Part shown: piece by piece, positions 33,399-45,300 of the stretch
Numbering within the stretch: position 1 is the first letter of the stretch
How the letters are laid out: each line of letters starts with the position of its first letter
Assembly: GCA_023634235.1 (NCBI GenBank)
Contig: JAMKCF010000013.1
Span: forward strand, 7,911,827 to 7,975,826
Origin: Pisaster brevispinus
Taxonomy: Eukaryota > Echinodermata > Asteroidea > Forcipulatida > Asteriidae
Length of the DNA stretch: 64,000 nucleotides
Reading direction: 5' to 3'
Program-made: the position numbers and the translations under genes
Notes under the pieces: model-generated
Told to the model about the DNA's origin: nothing
Seen by the model: the letters and a program-made list of their open reading frames with translations, nothing else
Database searches by the model: none

Positions 33399-33520
33399 CT
33401 GCTGCCTACAAATCCCTTTCTCTAGCCGCTCTGGGACTGTGGAACAACCTTCCCATTACCATGCGCACCTCAGAATTCACTGCCTAATTTCAAGAGAGCG
33501 CTTCTTCTTTTTTTTAAGTT
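33399..33520 (+). pseudogene. LINE reverse-transcriptase C-terminal fragment
   Basis: The frame from 33400 reads AAYKSLSLAALGLWNNLPIT MRTSEFTA then a stop. The pattern (F/Y)KSLS-AA--LWN-LP--(I/M)R-S--(F/L) closes ORF2 of CR1/RTE/L2-like LINEs, normally followed by F-xx-LK. Here TAA interrupts it. No upstream polymerase region is seen, so this is a dead 5'-truncated insertion or chimera. Confidence 0.72.
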
Positions 33521-33540
33521 GCTTTCCTTTCAATTCGCCG

Positions 33541-33755
33541 TAATTTTGACCACATGAGGGCGTATGTGGATAAATTTCACATGATGAAAAACAAGTTTAA
33601 AAAACAGGTTTTTTCACTTTTTTATCGCTATTTTTTATGTATTTCTTCATTGGTACAAGAAAACTACAAACAGGCAATTATAATAAGCTAAAACTGCTAT
33701 TGTGATGCAAGACATTCCCTGATGACAGCGCCCTCATGCGGTCAAGAATATGGTC
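33541..33755. mobile_element. Small MITE (TTTTGACCACATGAGGGCG ends)
   Basis: ATTTTGACCACATGAGGGCG and CGCCCTCATGCGGTCAAGAA are inverted repeats about 215 bp apart around an AT-rich core. It directly follows the LINE scrap. Confidence 0.75.
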
Positions 33756-33989
33756 AATTGCTTTTGGTTCATTTGTTGTATTATTTGCAATGATATTGTC
33801 TTGTTTGCTAATGCACTGTGGTCTACATGAAATGGCGCTGTATTATCAAAGCTTAGTGTATATGTGTGGATGTATAGTCCGGGCTTTGTGGGCAAACCCT
33901 TCCAGGGCTACATCCAACAGTGGATGAACACATGATGATGATGGCGTTGCATAAGTTGGACAACAAGATCAAGAAAACAATGGAAGACA

Positions 33990-34165
33990 ACATAAAGATG
34001 GGTGTTTTGCATCCACAGAGCTGCCAACATTTGCAGCTTGCAATCAGGGAGATTGTGTACAACGATCAGGGAGATTGTGTACAACGATCAGAGAGATATT
34101 TAGAATTACATTCAACATAATAGAGGAGAAGCTTCCATAATCAGGGAGATTTGCAAATTTGATCG
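33990..34165 (-). repeat. Dispersed repeat family O copy, inverted
   Basis: CAGAGCTGCCAACATTTGCA and TAATCAGGGAGATTTGCAAA are the reverse of words in 14440-14640. A 23-bp unit (CAGGGAGATTGTGTACAACG AT) is tandemly doubled at 34046-34090. Confidence 0.6.
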
Positions 34166-34211
34166 TCAGAGAATGAAAAGAAAGAAGAAAAGAAAAAGAG
34201 GAAATCAGCTG

Positions 34212-34331
34212 GGTCCAATTTCATGGCTCTGCTTACCGCAGAATTCTGGGCTTTCAGAGCTCTGTAAAGCACATCATTCTGTGGGACATTTGCACAAAAT
34301 AAATTCCAGGTAAGCAGAGCCATGATGGGCC
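34212..34331. mobile_element. MITE family B copy, nested in a short repeat
   Basis: GGTCCAATTTCATGGCTCTG and GCAGAGCCATGATGGGCC ends. CTG lies on both sides. Removing the element and one CTG restores AAATCAGCTGATCAGCTGAA, a sequence also seen at 33137 and, with small changes, at 50825 and 55351. Confidence 0.87.
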
Positions 34332-34604
34332 CTGATCAGCTGAAAAGCTGCATGCCTGTATTGTCAGGTTGCTAATATTTGTGGTTTAGCAGCTTTATGA
34401 AATTGTGCCAAGGGCAACTAAGGCCATAACCTCAATTACTCTGCTAGTAATGCAGGCTTCATTTCACCTACATTGGGGGGAAAGTTTTATAGTATAAACA
34501 AAATTGACCCTATGACCTTGTTAGGGAAATACAATCTACACAACATGTACTAAAACCAACAGTTGAAGGCATCAGCCTAGGAAGTATGTAACCCATGCAG
34601 GCCT

Positions 34605-34725
34605 GGACCCAATTTCATGTCACCGCTTACCACAGAATTCTGCGCTTACGCCACCCTTTAAAGTGAGTGATTCTATGAGCTGTAAGCGCAACATTACGCG
34701 GTAAGCAGCGCCAGCACATTTAGCC
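34605..34725. mobile_element. MITE family B copy
   Basis: GGACCCAATTTCATGTCACC then GCTTACCACAGAATTCTGCG, and the inverted CGCAACATTACGCGGTAAGC AGCGCCAG at the right. Confidence 0.75.
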
Positions 34726-34772
34726 CTAAAACTTCCACAGAAGCGACAGAGACAATTACCTCCAAGCTCCTT

Positions 34773-34943
34773 GGTCCATTTTCATAGAGCTGCTTAAGTA
34801 AAAAAATAGTAAAGTCAAAAATAGCTATGCCAATATACCACATCACATGTACATCTCACTGTCTTTGACTGGTTTTCTAGTTTTGTTAAGCAGAAAAGTT
34901 TAAGCGTAATTGTCTGTTTAAGTAGCACTATGAAGTAGGGCCC
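34773..34943. mobile_element. MITE family A copy
   Basis: GGTCCATTTTCATAGAGCTG CTTAAG at the left, AAGTAGCACTATGAAGTAGG GCCC at the right. Its right edge abuts the minisatellite at 34941. Confidence 0.78.
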
Positions 34944-35190
34944 TGGCCATTGCCTTGATGCCCTGGCCATTGAAATGATAGCCCTGGTCGTTGCCATGAT
35001 GCCGGTGGTCAATGCCATGATGCCCCTGGCCATTGCCTTCCTGCCCCTGGTCATTGCCTTGATGCCCTGGCCATTGCCTTGATGCTCTGGCCATTGAAAT
35101 GATACCCCTGGTCGTTGCCATGATGCCGGTGGTCAATGCCTTGATGCCCCTAGTCATTGCCTTGATGCCCCTAGTCATTGCCATGAAATT
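34941..35190 (+). repeat. 20-21 bp minisatellite with 124-bp higher-order unit
   Basis: Twelve monomers like CCCTGGCCATTGCCTTGATG. Monomers 7-10 repeat the variant order of 1-4 (plain, GAAATGAT, GTCGTTGCC, GGTGGTCAATGCC), so a six-monomer block of 124 bp (34941 and 35065) was duplicated whole. The monomer resembles CCTGGTCATTGCCTTCATGC inside the family K elements (39055). Confidence 0.93.
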
Positions 35191-35206
35191 TACACTTCCC
35201 TCATAG

Positions 35207-35723
35207 AGGCCAATGATTTTCCGTGATCACAGAAAACGGACGGAATTTGCGGAATCCGCCCCTAGAAACAGAAATCGGGATTTGAATGGGAAGTAAATAA
35301 ATTCAGAATTTTAACGAAACTCTTATTCACTAGTAAAGGACAAAAATCTACCATAAACCATCAAAAAATTTTCGCCAGGCGAGGGAAAAATGGCGAACGT
35401 TCTTCTGCTTTTTCCAGAACTACAATATCACGTGATGTGTACGTGCCCATACAGCTATTACATGTTTGTAACTTCTTCTTTTTTTTCTTTTTTTGCAGTG
35501 TTGTTTATTTATGTATTGTAAGGAAATACAATCACTGAAACTGGATCGGTCGTTGATAGAACTTCAGATTTTTGTTGGGTGGAAGTTTCTCCCCGGGCCG
35601 GACGCAATTTTTTGTCACCATTTATTACTTGTGTAAACCCCTACCAAATGAAAACATGACGCGGAACTTTTAAAGTCTGAAGCGGAATTTGCACTTTTCT
35701 GAAACGGAAAATCATTGGCCCTA
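35207..35723. mobile_element. ~517-bp MITE (GGCCAATGATTTTCCGT ends)
   Basis: AGAGGCCAATGATTTTCCGT and ACGGAAAATCATTGGCCCTA are inverted ends. CGGAATTTGCGGAATCCG and GAAGCGGAATTTGCACTTT give inner arms. No coding frame. Confidence 0.83.
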
Positions 35724-36161
35724 CCTTTCCTACATAAAAACATCTGTGCCTTCACAAAGCACAGAGTATCACATGATGTGACAACTGCTTCAATAAGAGC
35801 ACTACACTCCTACCATTTCTTTAAAGCAACACTGCCTTAAAAAAAGGCATTCTGAATAAGCCATCAATCTGCTGAGTGAACCTCCCCCTTTATGATTTCC
35901 CCCCACCCTACCCCCTCCATCAAGAAGGGGAAAAAAAATCCTTTTGCAATTTTCCACCTCGCTTGGGTCACATGACATCCATACAGGAAATCCGGTTTGG
36001 TGTCAAACAAATTTGCCTGGCCCACCGCCAGCAACTAAACTCCCTAAATCCACGAGGGGAATTGGACACGTTATAAGGTCTCATTTGCTCTTAATGCCGT
36101 TCAAGGTGGTATCAACTGCGAGGGTCTTGTTGAGAAAGCTACTGCTGAAGCTACTGCTGAA
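35724..36161 (-). other. 3' flank / UTR of the unrecognised minus-strand gene
   Basis: Immediately downstream of the inferred stop at 36162. No repeat copy identified and no clear polyadenylation signal that I can defend. Confidence 0.4.
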
Positions 36162-36316
36162 TCATGTGCAGCTACTCGGGCCCAGCTGCTGTTTTAATTC
36201 GTCAAGGAAAGGGGCAATGACGGCAGGGTTAACCACAATAAAAATTGTGGCCTTGACGCTGAGTGGCCAAGAGCGTTTCTCAGAAACAGCCACATCGGGA
36301 TTCAATAGTCTTTGCT
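36162..36316 (-). CDS. Unrecognised gene, probable terminal coding exon i
   Basis: The frame that fits the phase-1 end of exon h reads QRLLNPDVAVSEKRSW then NPAVIAPFLDELKQQLGPSS and stops at TGA 36164-36162. The acceptor is AATCCCTTTAAG|AG, which is not strong. The choice rests on phase and on the amphipathic, protein-like sequence. An alternative AG two bases on would break the frame. Confidence 0.62.
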
Positions 36317-39300
36317 CTTAAAGGGATTGCATCAGTCAGGTTCCCAGTATGCACTAGCTATAATGATTACTAATATGCCATTAACCGAAAAGGGTACAAG
36401 ACTGTTCTGCCTTTCAAGCCTCAATTTGGTTACAGTGATTTGCATGAAATAAAAACAACAACAAAAACAAAGATGAATGCACATTTTAATAGATTACAAA
36501 TTGACCTCAATTAATCAATTTTAATCTTCTTCTTTTTTTTGTGTTTTTCTTCAGGCTTCTAAAAACGGATTTAATGATTGGAATTGTACCAACTATCTAT
36601 TTTGTCTGCTTTGTGTACTAGGCTGACACAAGGGCCCTTGTGGGGTGTCCTTTTAAACAATGGAACAGTGCTTCCCCACAAGGTTTTTCCAATTAAGTTG
36701 CACCCATGAGAGAAACTCTTGGGAAAGGGAATAATAGAGAGAAAAATTCATGAACACCAAGTTTGCAAAGTGGCAAGACCACACAAACCACATCTTTAAG
36801 TTTGTGTTGTTGTTTAGGTTTTTTATTTGATTGTTCTTGTTGTTATTTGGTTTTTGCCCTTAATGCTGATGTGCATCAAGCACTGTATACTCAGTACTTT
36901 CCCAAGTCCTCATCTTCATCTTTGATGCAAAATTAACATCTGTTAATTTGTTGTTTTCCTTTTAAAGGGAGGGGTTGTTTGTTGTTTGTTTGAGTGTTTT
37001 TTGTTAGTTTGTTTGTGGTTTGGAGGTTTTAGGGTTTTTGTTTTGGGTTTGTTTTGGGGTGTTTTTTTTTTGTTTTTTGGGGGGGGTTTTTTGGGGGGGA
37101 GGTGGAGTGGGGGTTTGGGCACATTACTCCTAAATAAGCAGCTTGGGAATGAATGCTACCCAGGGAGAGAAAGTTTGAGGGGTGGTCTTAGTATGCCTGA
37201 TGAACAGGGATAATAATGTTGTAAAGTGCCTTGATCTAGCTACTTGGATATGTACCCTATATGAGAACCCAGGATTAACATAATTCTTCACATCTATGAA
37301 TGCAGAGTTATCACAAATCTTCTTACCAGACAGCATGGTGTAGTCTGTGTTCTCATCTAGTGAAATCAGAGGCGTCGTCCAGCGTGGGATGGGCGTCGAT
37401 CGAGGCGTAGACCTGGGTGTGGCAACCGGGGAGGTAAGAAATCCAATCGTTGTAGGACTGATATTGATTGGACTGATACTCGGGTAGGAAAGCACCTGAA
37501 AAAAGGCAAAGTATGCAATCGTTAGTCAAATAATTTAGCTTCCAAATAATAGCGTTTTTACAAGTAGCAGACTTACTTGTCTTTGACCACTATAGTCAGG
37601 TACCCCTTTTCTTCAGTTTATTGAAAGCAATGGGATATATAAGTTTCTCACACATAGGGTACCAGCCTATGAGACTATGGCTACAGCTTACTCATTACAT
37701 CTGTCAAAAGCCAGTCACAGCCATAGCCAAAAGCCAATCTATTCAATCAATCAATCAGAAGACATTTATATAGCGCCGAAATCAACAAAAGTTGTTCAAA
37801 GGCGCTCTTTCAGACAACACCGCTCTTAAATCTCATATTTATGTCATTATTAAAAACAAAAATTGCTGCTACACGACAGCCTGTCATATCATGCTTACTT
37901 CAAGAAAATGCTCAATGCAAAAGACGTATTCAAGAGAGGATGCACTTGTTAAATCAGCAAGCCGTATTACTTTGAATAGCAAGGGTAGCACTGTTAACTA
38001 AGCAAGATTATTAAGTAAGAATAACAACAAAAGGACAACCAAAAATTTTAGAATCCAGTTGGAGTGAAAATATCATTCTGATTTGCATTTGAAACGGTAA
38101 ATTCGCAAGATTCAAAACTTTGCAGGTGGATAATTTTGACACATTTACTTAACAATTTTGTGGACACTATAAATTAGAAATAGTAAACTGGGGTTTTTCG
38201 ACAGATTGTTTTGTCCACCCGTTTCTCCGTTCCCCCGTTTCTGGAATTGGTTTGGAGGGAAAAGAAATCACCCTGTGACACACCTGTGGTTGATGGGCAT
38301 GCACGAAGCTATTATCAGGCCGGCTGGCACCTAGGACAGTGAAGGGGCTCGTCATGATGCTCCTACTCACGGGGGGCGTGGTCGGACAAGGGGAGCACTG
38401 GATCGTACTCGACGACGAGGAGGACGATGGCACTGAAGATGACGTTGAGACTGGGGGATAGCATGGGAAACGAAGTTCAAGAAGTTCAAGAACCAAGTAC
38501 ATGAACTTCATTTACAAACAAAAATCATGAGTATACAGAAACAGAATGGCTGAACTAAAAGCTTGTGCACGCCAAGCCGATGCAAACTAGGCTTTTAACC
38601 TTTCCCAACCCCACCCCCAAGTTCTTGGGCGAGATTTCACAAAAGCACTAAGATTCATCCTTAAAGATGAGTTGTCAATATTATCATAATGTGCATTGTA
38701 ACATCACACATTGCCTAGCAATCCAGGGCCTACATGTAGTTACATAAAGCCTGTATAAGGACAAAAACCAGCTAAGCACAGAAAAAGTTGGCTTAGCAGA
38801 AACAGGTTACCAGCCAAAATTAGTTTGCATTAAGACTGGTGCCCCACTCAATTTTTGCTTAGCAAAGAAATTTGTTAATTGGGCCAAGAATGATACACAT
38901 CTTAAGATCAATCTTAATAGCTCGTGAAATTAAACCCTGTTCATGCAGAGCGCCTTTTGGGCTCTACCACAATTTCTTTTTTACCTGTGGGTAGACCTAA
39001 TACCCATAGACCTTATACCCATAGAGGCAATGGGGGCAATGGCCTCCTTGTCCCTGGTCATTGCCTTCATGCCCATTGAAATGTTTCAGTAGACAGTAAC
39101 AATTCCTTCATAAAGATGCCCTTTGCTTAGAGGAAAAATGCCTTGTCCTTCAAACACACAAAGAATCAGACCTGCCCTCAACATGGTGCAGGCATCTTCT
39201 TTTTCCCTTATTCAATTTGATATAACCAAAAGGAGTCTTGAATTATACAGCTCTGAGTGCTTGTTTTGATTGCAGCAATCAAAATAAGCATTTACAATTT

Positions 39301-42300
39301 ATTTGAGTGTGCACAAAATGCCTAACAAAACAAAATCTTTTTTTCATTTTTAAAAAACACAAGATCACCTAGGAATTTTCAGACGATGGGTCGTATTTTG
39401 TATTTATTAAAAAGGATCGAATTAAGGTTACTCTTTCCAAAACCAACTAAATATTATCTTAAATCTAGAAACATTGTATTTTGAGACTCTTCGTACTAAC
39501 TCAGCCTACTGCGAGCCATCAGACCCAATTTTTGAGTGGCACTGCTTTTCTGACGGTAAGCAGCGCCGCTGAACTGGGCCCCGGAGCAGGCCTGAAACTT
39601 TGTTCTTGTAAGGACAAGGCAGTTTTTTCCTCAGGAATCCAGAAAGAGAACCTCAGTGAAATTTGTTTTACTGGGACATTTCCAGGGGGCACCAAGGCAA
39701 TGGCCAGGGGGACTGAGGCAACTGCATCAGTTGTCGCTGTGAGAAAACAGGCAAAGTTTTCAAAAGTTAAATGTTATCTAACCTGGGAAATAAACACCCC
39801 ATGCAATGTTGCCAAATTTGGATCTGTGACGAGTACAAACTTGGTTGTCAACAGTGAAATGGAATGTCAAAATAAAGCCAGCAGAACCTTGGTGATTAAT
39901 AGGCCATGCACATGAACCATTCTCTATAAGTACATGTAACTCTTAAAGAGGGGCTCGTAGGTCAAATCAAGTTTTGTGAGGCCCTCATTTTTCCAATAGA
40001 TAAAATCCTCATGCAAGTGGGGGAAAAGTTACAAGTCTCTAACCGCATGTTTATTTGATACGCTTCCAGACCGAAATTTGAAACATTATGTCATTGGACA
40101 GCAAAAACGAAAGAGGAATTTCTGTGCCAGACACGAGCTCAAATTCACTGCCATTTTGATTGAATATCATCAGAATTCAGGAAGGAACTGGAAATTATCT
40201 GTACAGACCATGTTTTCGAAATGCAACAAACAATTTTGGATTTTGAGAAAAAAAATGCACTTGAAGGGTACCAAACACAATGGCATTTTACATATGAGGA
40301 TTTATATAAAGGACTCTATCTTTGGAAAAAGAGTGGATCACAAAACTAAAACCCCGCTTTAAAGTCTACTACAGTACATAGCACATGCACAAATTTGTAC
40401 TACACCACTGATCAGCTTTTAGCCAAAGTACGCTCGTTAGTAAAAATAATTTACGTGGTGGCAGCAGACAGGGCAGACAGGGCAGACAAAGTGCTTTCCC
40501 TGCTATACTGCATAAATGTGACAGCATGCCAACCTACAGATTGAGGCTGTGAATTGATGAGTGACAATATCTTTTACACAATACAGGAAGTACAGGTGTG
40601 AAGTGAGAACTTTTTGTCATCTTTGACAATTTGGTCAATAAAGCAGGCAATTATTTGTAAATTAATATTTCCAAAAAACGTTGTTTGTTCGTTCGTTGAA
40701 TGTTTGTTTGTTTAAATTGATGATCATTTCCAACAAGGAAACTTGGCAAAACTCCCATAAGGGGATATAAACACCAAGCTGGCAACAACCAATTTCTCTC
40801 ATACAAACAGTGGTTTAAGGGTCTATGATTATTAATTTCACAAATCAATCAATTGTGATTCAGTAACTAGGCGACAGTTCTTGGTCTAGTCATTGTGAAA
40901 TCATCGGTTAGCTCGGCCGGATCCGAACCCACAACCTTGTGATTGTAAGTCTTGCAGTCTAACCACTTCACCACAATGACAGAAGTTCAAGTTGACTTGT
41001 TCAGAAAAGCAAGTAGCAGGGTCTTTAAAAAGTGCAATATTCAAAATATGGAATTCTATACGTCCCTTCAAGTTAAACAAAATAATATAAAAATGGCCAA
41101 TAGTGTTTGTACCATACCAGCAGATTGGATCAGAAATTAGTGCACTGAATCACCCATAAATGCAACTCGTAAGATACCAACAAACTAGAAACTACCTTGG
41201 ACACACAAAAAATGCGCAGTTTTTCAGTTTTCTTTGGCACAAAAAAAAAAAAAAAAGAATAGAGAGGAAATCAGATCCACCCAAAAGCATGCCTTTTGTC
41301 ACAGCCAAATAATAATTCTAATAATACTGGTAGTCGATAAATATAATTATGACAATAAATATTTGCCTGTGCAGCCAACCATGCAAGTCAGAATGCCCAT
41401 GCATGTTAAACTTGCAGCTCTTAAAGGTGCACATCAAGAATATCAATAAAAATAAGCAAATCTGTTCTCAACGGTCTAGAAACTCGGCCAATTCGGAGTT
41501 AGATTTGAATATAATGTCTGGTACAATGACTTGCTTAGTCACAAGGCAAGTACTGTTTAAATAGCAGACTATAGAGACAGTTGATATTTCAAAAGGTTCG
41601 GAGCAAGCTTTTTTAACCTCCAGATGAATAAAACTCCAGATGAGCAAACTCTGGTCCAATTGTGCCATACACATTCTCTCAGAATTGTGTACGGGTGTTC
41701 ACTGTCTCTTACATAACTACGCAAAAGCTTGCACCGAATCATGTGACATAGCAACTGTCTCTATAGTCTGATGAATTCAAATTTAAGCGGAAAGTTGTGA
41801 CTAAGCAAGTCATTGTACCAGAAATCATTCAAATGTAACTCCCAAATGGCTTATCGAAACATCATCTTTCTGTTTTCGATACATGATTCTGTAAGAAGTT
41901 CTGTTATTAGCATTGAAGTGAACTTTGAGTCAAAATTCTATTTAAAAAAAAAATAATACAAGTAGTTTGGTATGAAACAGAAGTGTTGACAACATGGTCT
42001 AAATTTTGTTAGATCGGTTTTTCATTTCCTCCTGAGAAAAAAAAATGTACTAAGCAGCCATGATAATAAGTTTTGTTCATCCTTGTGTTAGTATGAAAAG
42101 ATGTTCCTCCATTTACAATGTAAATGTAACTACAAAATGCACTGTAGCAACTAAATTGTACTTCAGAAAAGTATGGCAAATCATGCATTTTTTTTTCTAA
42201 CTTCCTTGCTGGTTAAATCCAGGCTTGCAGTTTTGTTATTTGAAAGGGCAAGGTCATTTTCAGTTTGCAAAGGGTGCTTCCATTGGGAAATCTTGAAGTA

Positions 42301-45300
42301 AATGGGAAACATTTGAAGGAAGGGGGCACCAAGACAAAGGAAACTGGGACAATGGCCTCCAAGTAATTCCAAGCCAGTAAATGAACAGCTTCAACTTCAA
42401 AGCTATGTTAGATTCCAAATGCTAATAAATGTAACAAATCGTTTAACCAAAGAATGCCACTCCCTTTAAAATTACCTTTGAGCGCAGACATTTAGATAAT
42501 ATTTTTAACAAAACCTTTGAAAGAAAGAAATATCAATACCAGGCAAAATAAATAGGCTATATAATATAAAAACCACATCTCTTAAACTTTACGAGTTGTA
42601 TGACACTCGGCGAAAAATTAAGGTGTTTTTTATTTGACATACAGGTGCATATCAACAGCACAGAGCATACATTTTTGCGATTTTTGTTTTGTTTTTTGGG
42701 GAGGGGGTGAAAAGGGACAAGGGAGTGAGAGGGAACAAGGGGGGTAAGAGGGGACAAGGGGATGAGGAGGGATAGTGTTAGAGTGCTCTTAATTCAATCT
42801 AAATTTAATTCTTGAGAAATATCTTTGCAAGTATATTGCCACACTAGGCCGGAACTCATGATTTAAACTGGCCGCAGGCCCGAGGCCAGTGATTCTGGAC
42901 AGGCCTGGAGGTCTAGTGTTCTTCAATTGGAAACATTTTTGTTTTTTAATGAAGTTCAAAAGTTGTTGTTTATTGAGTCTGATAAACATCTTTCAATTAT
43001 GCTAGGTATAGAAGAATGCTTTACTCCTAAAACAAAGGAAAATCTTCTCTTACAGTTGTCTTAGTGCTTGTTCAAAGTAAAGCCGTTTATACTACATTTA
43101 TGTGTTAATCCATGTTGATGTTTTTTCCTCATTTTGGTTCTGGCTTAGCAAGATAATTTCATGCCCAGCAAACATCACACTGATCAACAAGCCCTGTGGT
43201 CTTGTTGATTCCCAACCCCCATCCACAGGGCTTCACCAAATGTCGAGCCCTCACCAGACCAAATGCTTTGTTCTTGACAGGAAAGGGCACCAAGGCTTTT
43301 TTCTCCTTTGTAAAGGGTGCAGTATGAAGACATTCTAAGTTTCTATTGGACATTTAAAGGGGCACCAAGGTAATGACAAGGGGCAACGAAGGAAGGCAAT
43401 TGCCTTTGTTGCCCCCCGTGAAGCATCAGGCCTGCTTCAAACTTTTGTTTCTAAAAATTGAGTGTAATGTCTGTGTGCGTTTCTCTTTCAATGACTTGCA
43501 ATTTATAACAACCCAGCATCAGCTACTCTGGAAACATAGCTGTCAAGGGTGATTGATAGTCAAACAAACTATAAATCAGATGAGTTTTTTACCTATTTTT
43601 CTGATGATTAGGAAGTTTTAGTTATGATGCAACGAATGATACATCACTAGTTTTTTGGTTAATCAATACATTAATTAATCAATACATGTATGTCAAAAGC
43701 ACCCCCCAAAAAATTAAAAATTTAATAATAATAATTATTATAATAAATAAATAAATAATAATAATAAATAAATATATAAAAATAAATAAATAAATAATTG
43801 TAAAAAATAATTTAATAAATAAATAAATAAACAAAAATAAACAAAAATAAATAAATAAATAAATAGAGTAAAAAATGAAAATTATGTCTTTGCCCACCGC
43901 CGGACCCCCAACTGCATAAAATGTCACGCATGTCCAATAACAATCTACTGTCAATTAGTCGACAAGCAAAAAAAAAAAGTTCCTTCCAAACTTCATAAGT
44001 GCACATGCCCTCTGAGGTTGATCGATGCGTTTCTTTTGAAAATTGGACAGGCGGATATTGATAATTATGTGCAAATGCAAATTGAATTATCTTACGTGTC
44101 AAGTCGAAGTTGCATAACTTTGATTTGTTTCTATTAATGTGTAAACGTTTGCATGTATGTCAGAAATAGAAGATTGATGTGCAGTTGTACTTTGAGTGAC
44201 ATTTCAATAGGCATAAACACACGATCAGAATCAAGTACTTCATACTGGAGCAGTAGTTGAGTTGATCTTTCGAAGTACACGAATCATAACTCATTTTTAA
44301 GTAGTTCTCAATCCACAGTGCTTTTAAACGTGTGCGGAAAATCCACTAGCTTGTAACTCAACATTTTGGCTGGACCCGCAAGACCAGAGAAAAAGCTTCA
44401 CAGTTTCACATACAATTTGTTTTGATTTGAACAAGCACTAGAGAAAAGTTGATTTCATTCATTCGTTATATAGTTAAAACTTGTATTAAAACAGAATCGA
44501 AAGATATCTATCACACTTAAAGTCATCGTTTGAACATCATTTATACTTTCAAAGATATTTATTCAGTTGAAAAACACGACACAAGACTTGTCTGGTTGTG
44601 AGTTTGCTGGCCCTACACTAAAACCACTGGCCTCAGGTCTGTAGTCCAGTCTAAATGTCAGTGTATACCACACAAGCGCTGTAAACGCCTAACTACAGGA
44701 AAATCCATCAATGAACAAGAAGTTAGTGTCTTTCTTTATGTACTCTCGTTACTCGTGGTATCAGATGGAAAACATGGCAAATTATACATGTATATCACAT
44801 TAAAGACAGCTATGTGCTCCTTCTATGTGCTGGGGGTATTCTTATTTGCAAGGAAGTAAATAATGAATGTCCGTTGTATTATGTACTTCAAGTTTAGGCA
44901 GGAACAGTGTCCTGTATGTACTGTGATCAGTCAGGCAGATAAGGGTCAAATCATCTCAAGGCCATTTTGAGGTTAAACTTGAATGTTTGGTAACGACTTG
45001 CTCGGTAATTAGTGGAATGTTATTTTTCGACTTATTCACACACACAAAGATGCACTGTTTTAAAGTTAACTACCTTTTGATGGAGACTGAAGACAATAGA
45101 AACAAAAGGGAAATTCTAAAGGAAGGGAGGATGTTTCAGAAGGAATTTTAGTTGACAAAGTCTACCATGTTAAGTACAGGAACAAAGGAAAGAAAACTAA
45201 AAAAAAATCGCCACAGAAATGCCAAAACGGGAATGTGTGTAGTGTTCCTGTGTCAAAAGTTTCAAGGCATGCTAGGCACTGCAACAGAAGTAAATGCCAA

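Noticed and set aside
39481..39915. 144-codon + strand open frame
   Set aside because: Covers family B and K transposon remnants; no independent coding signal.
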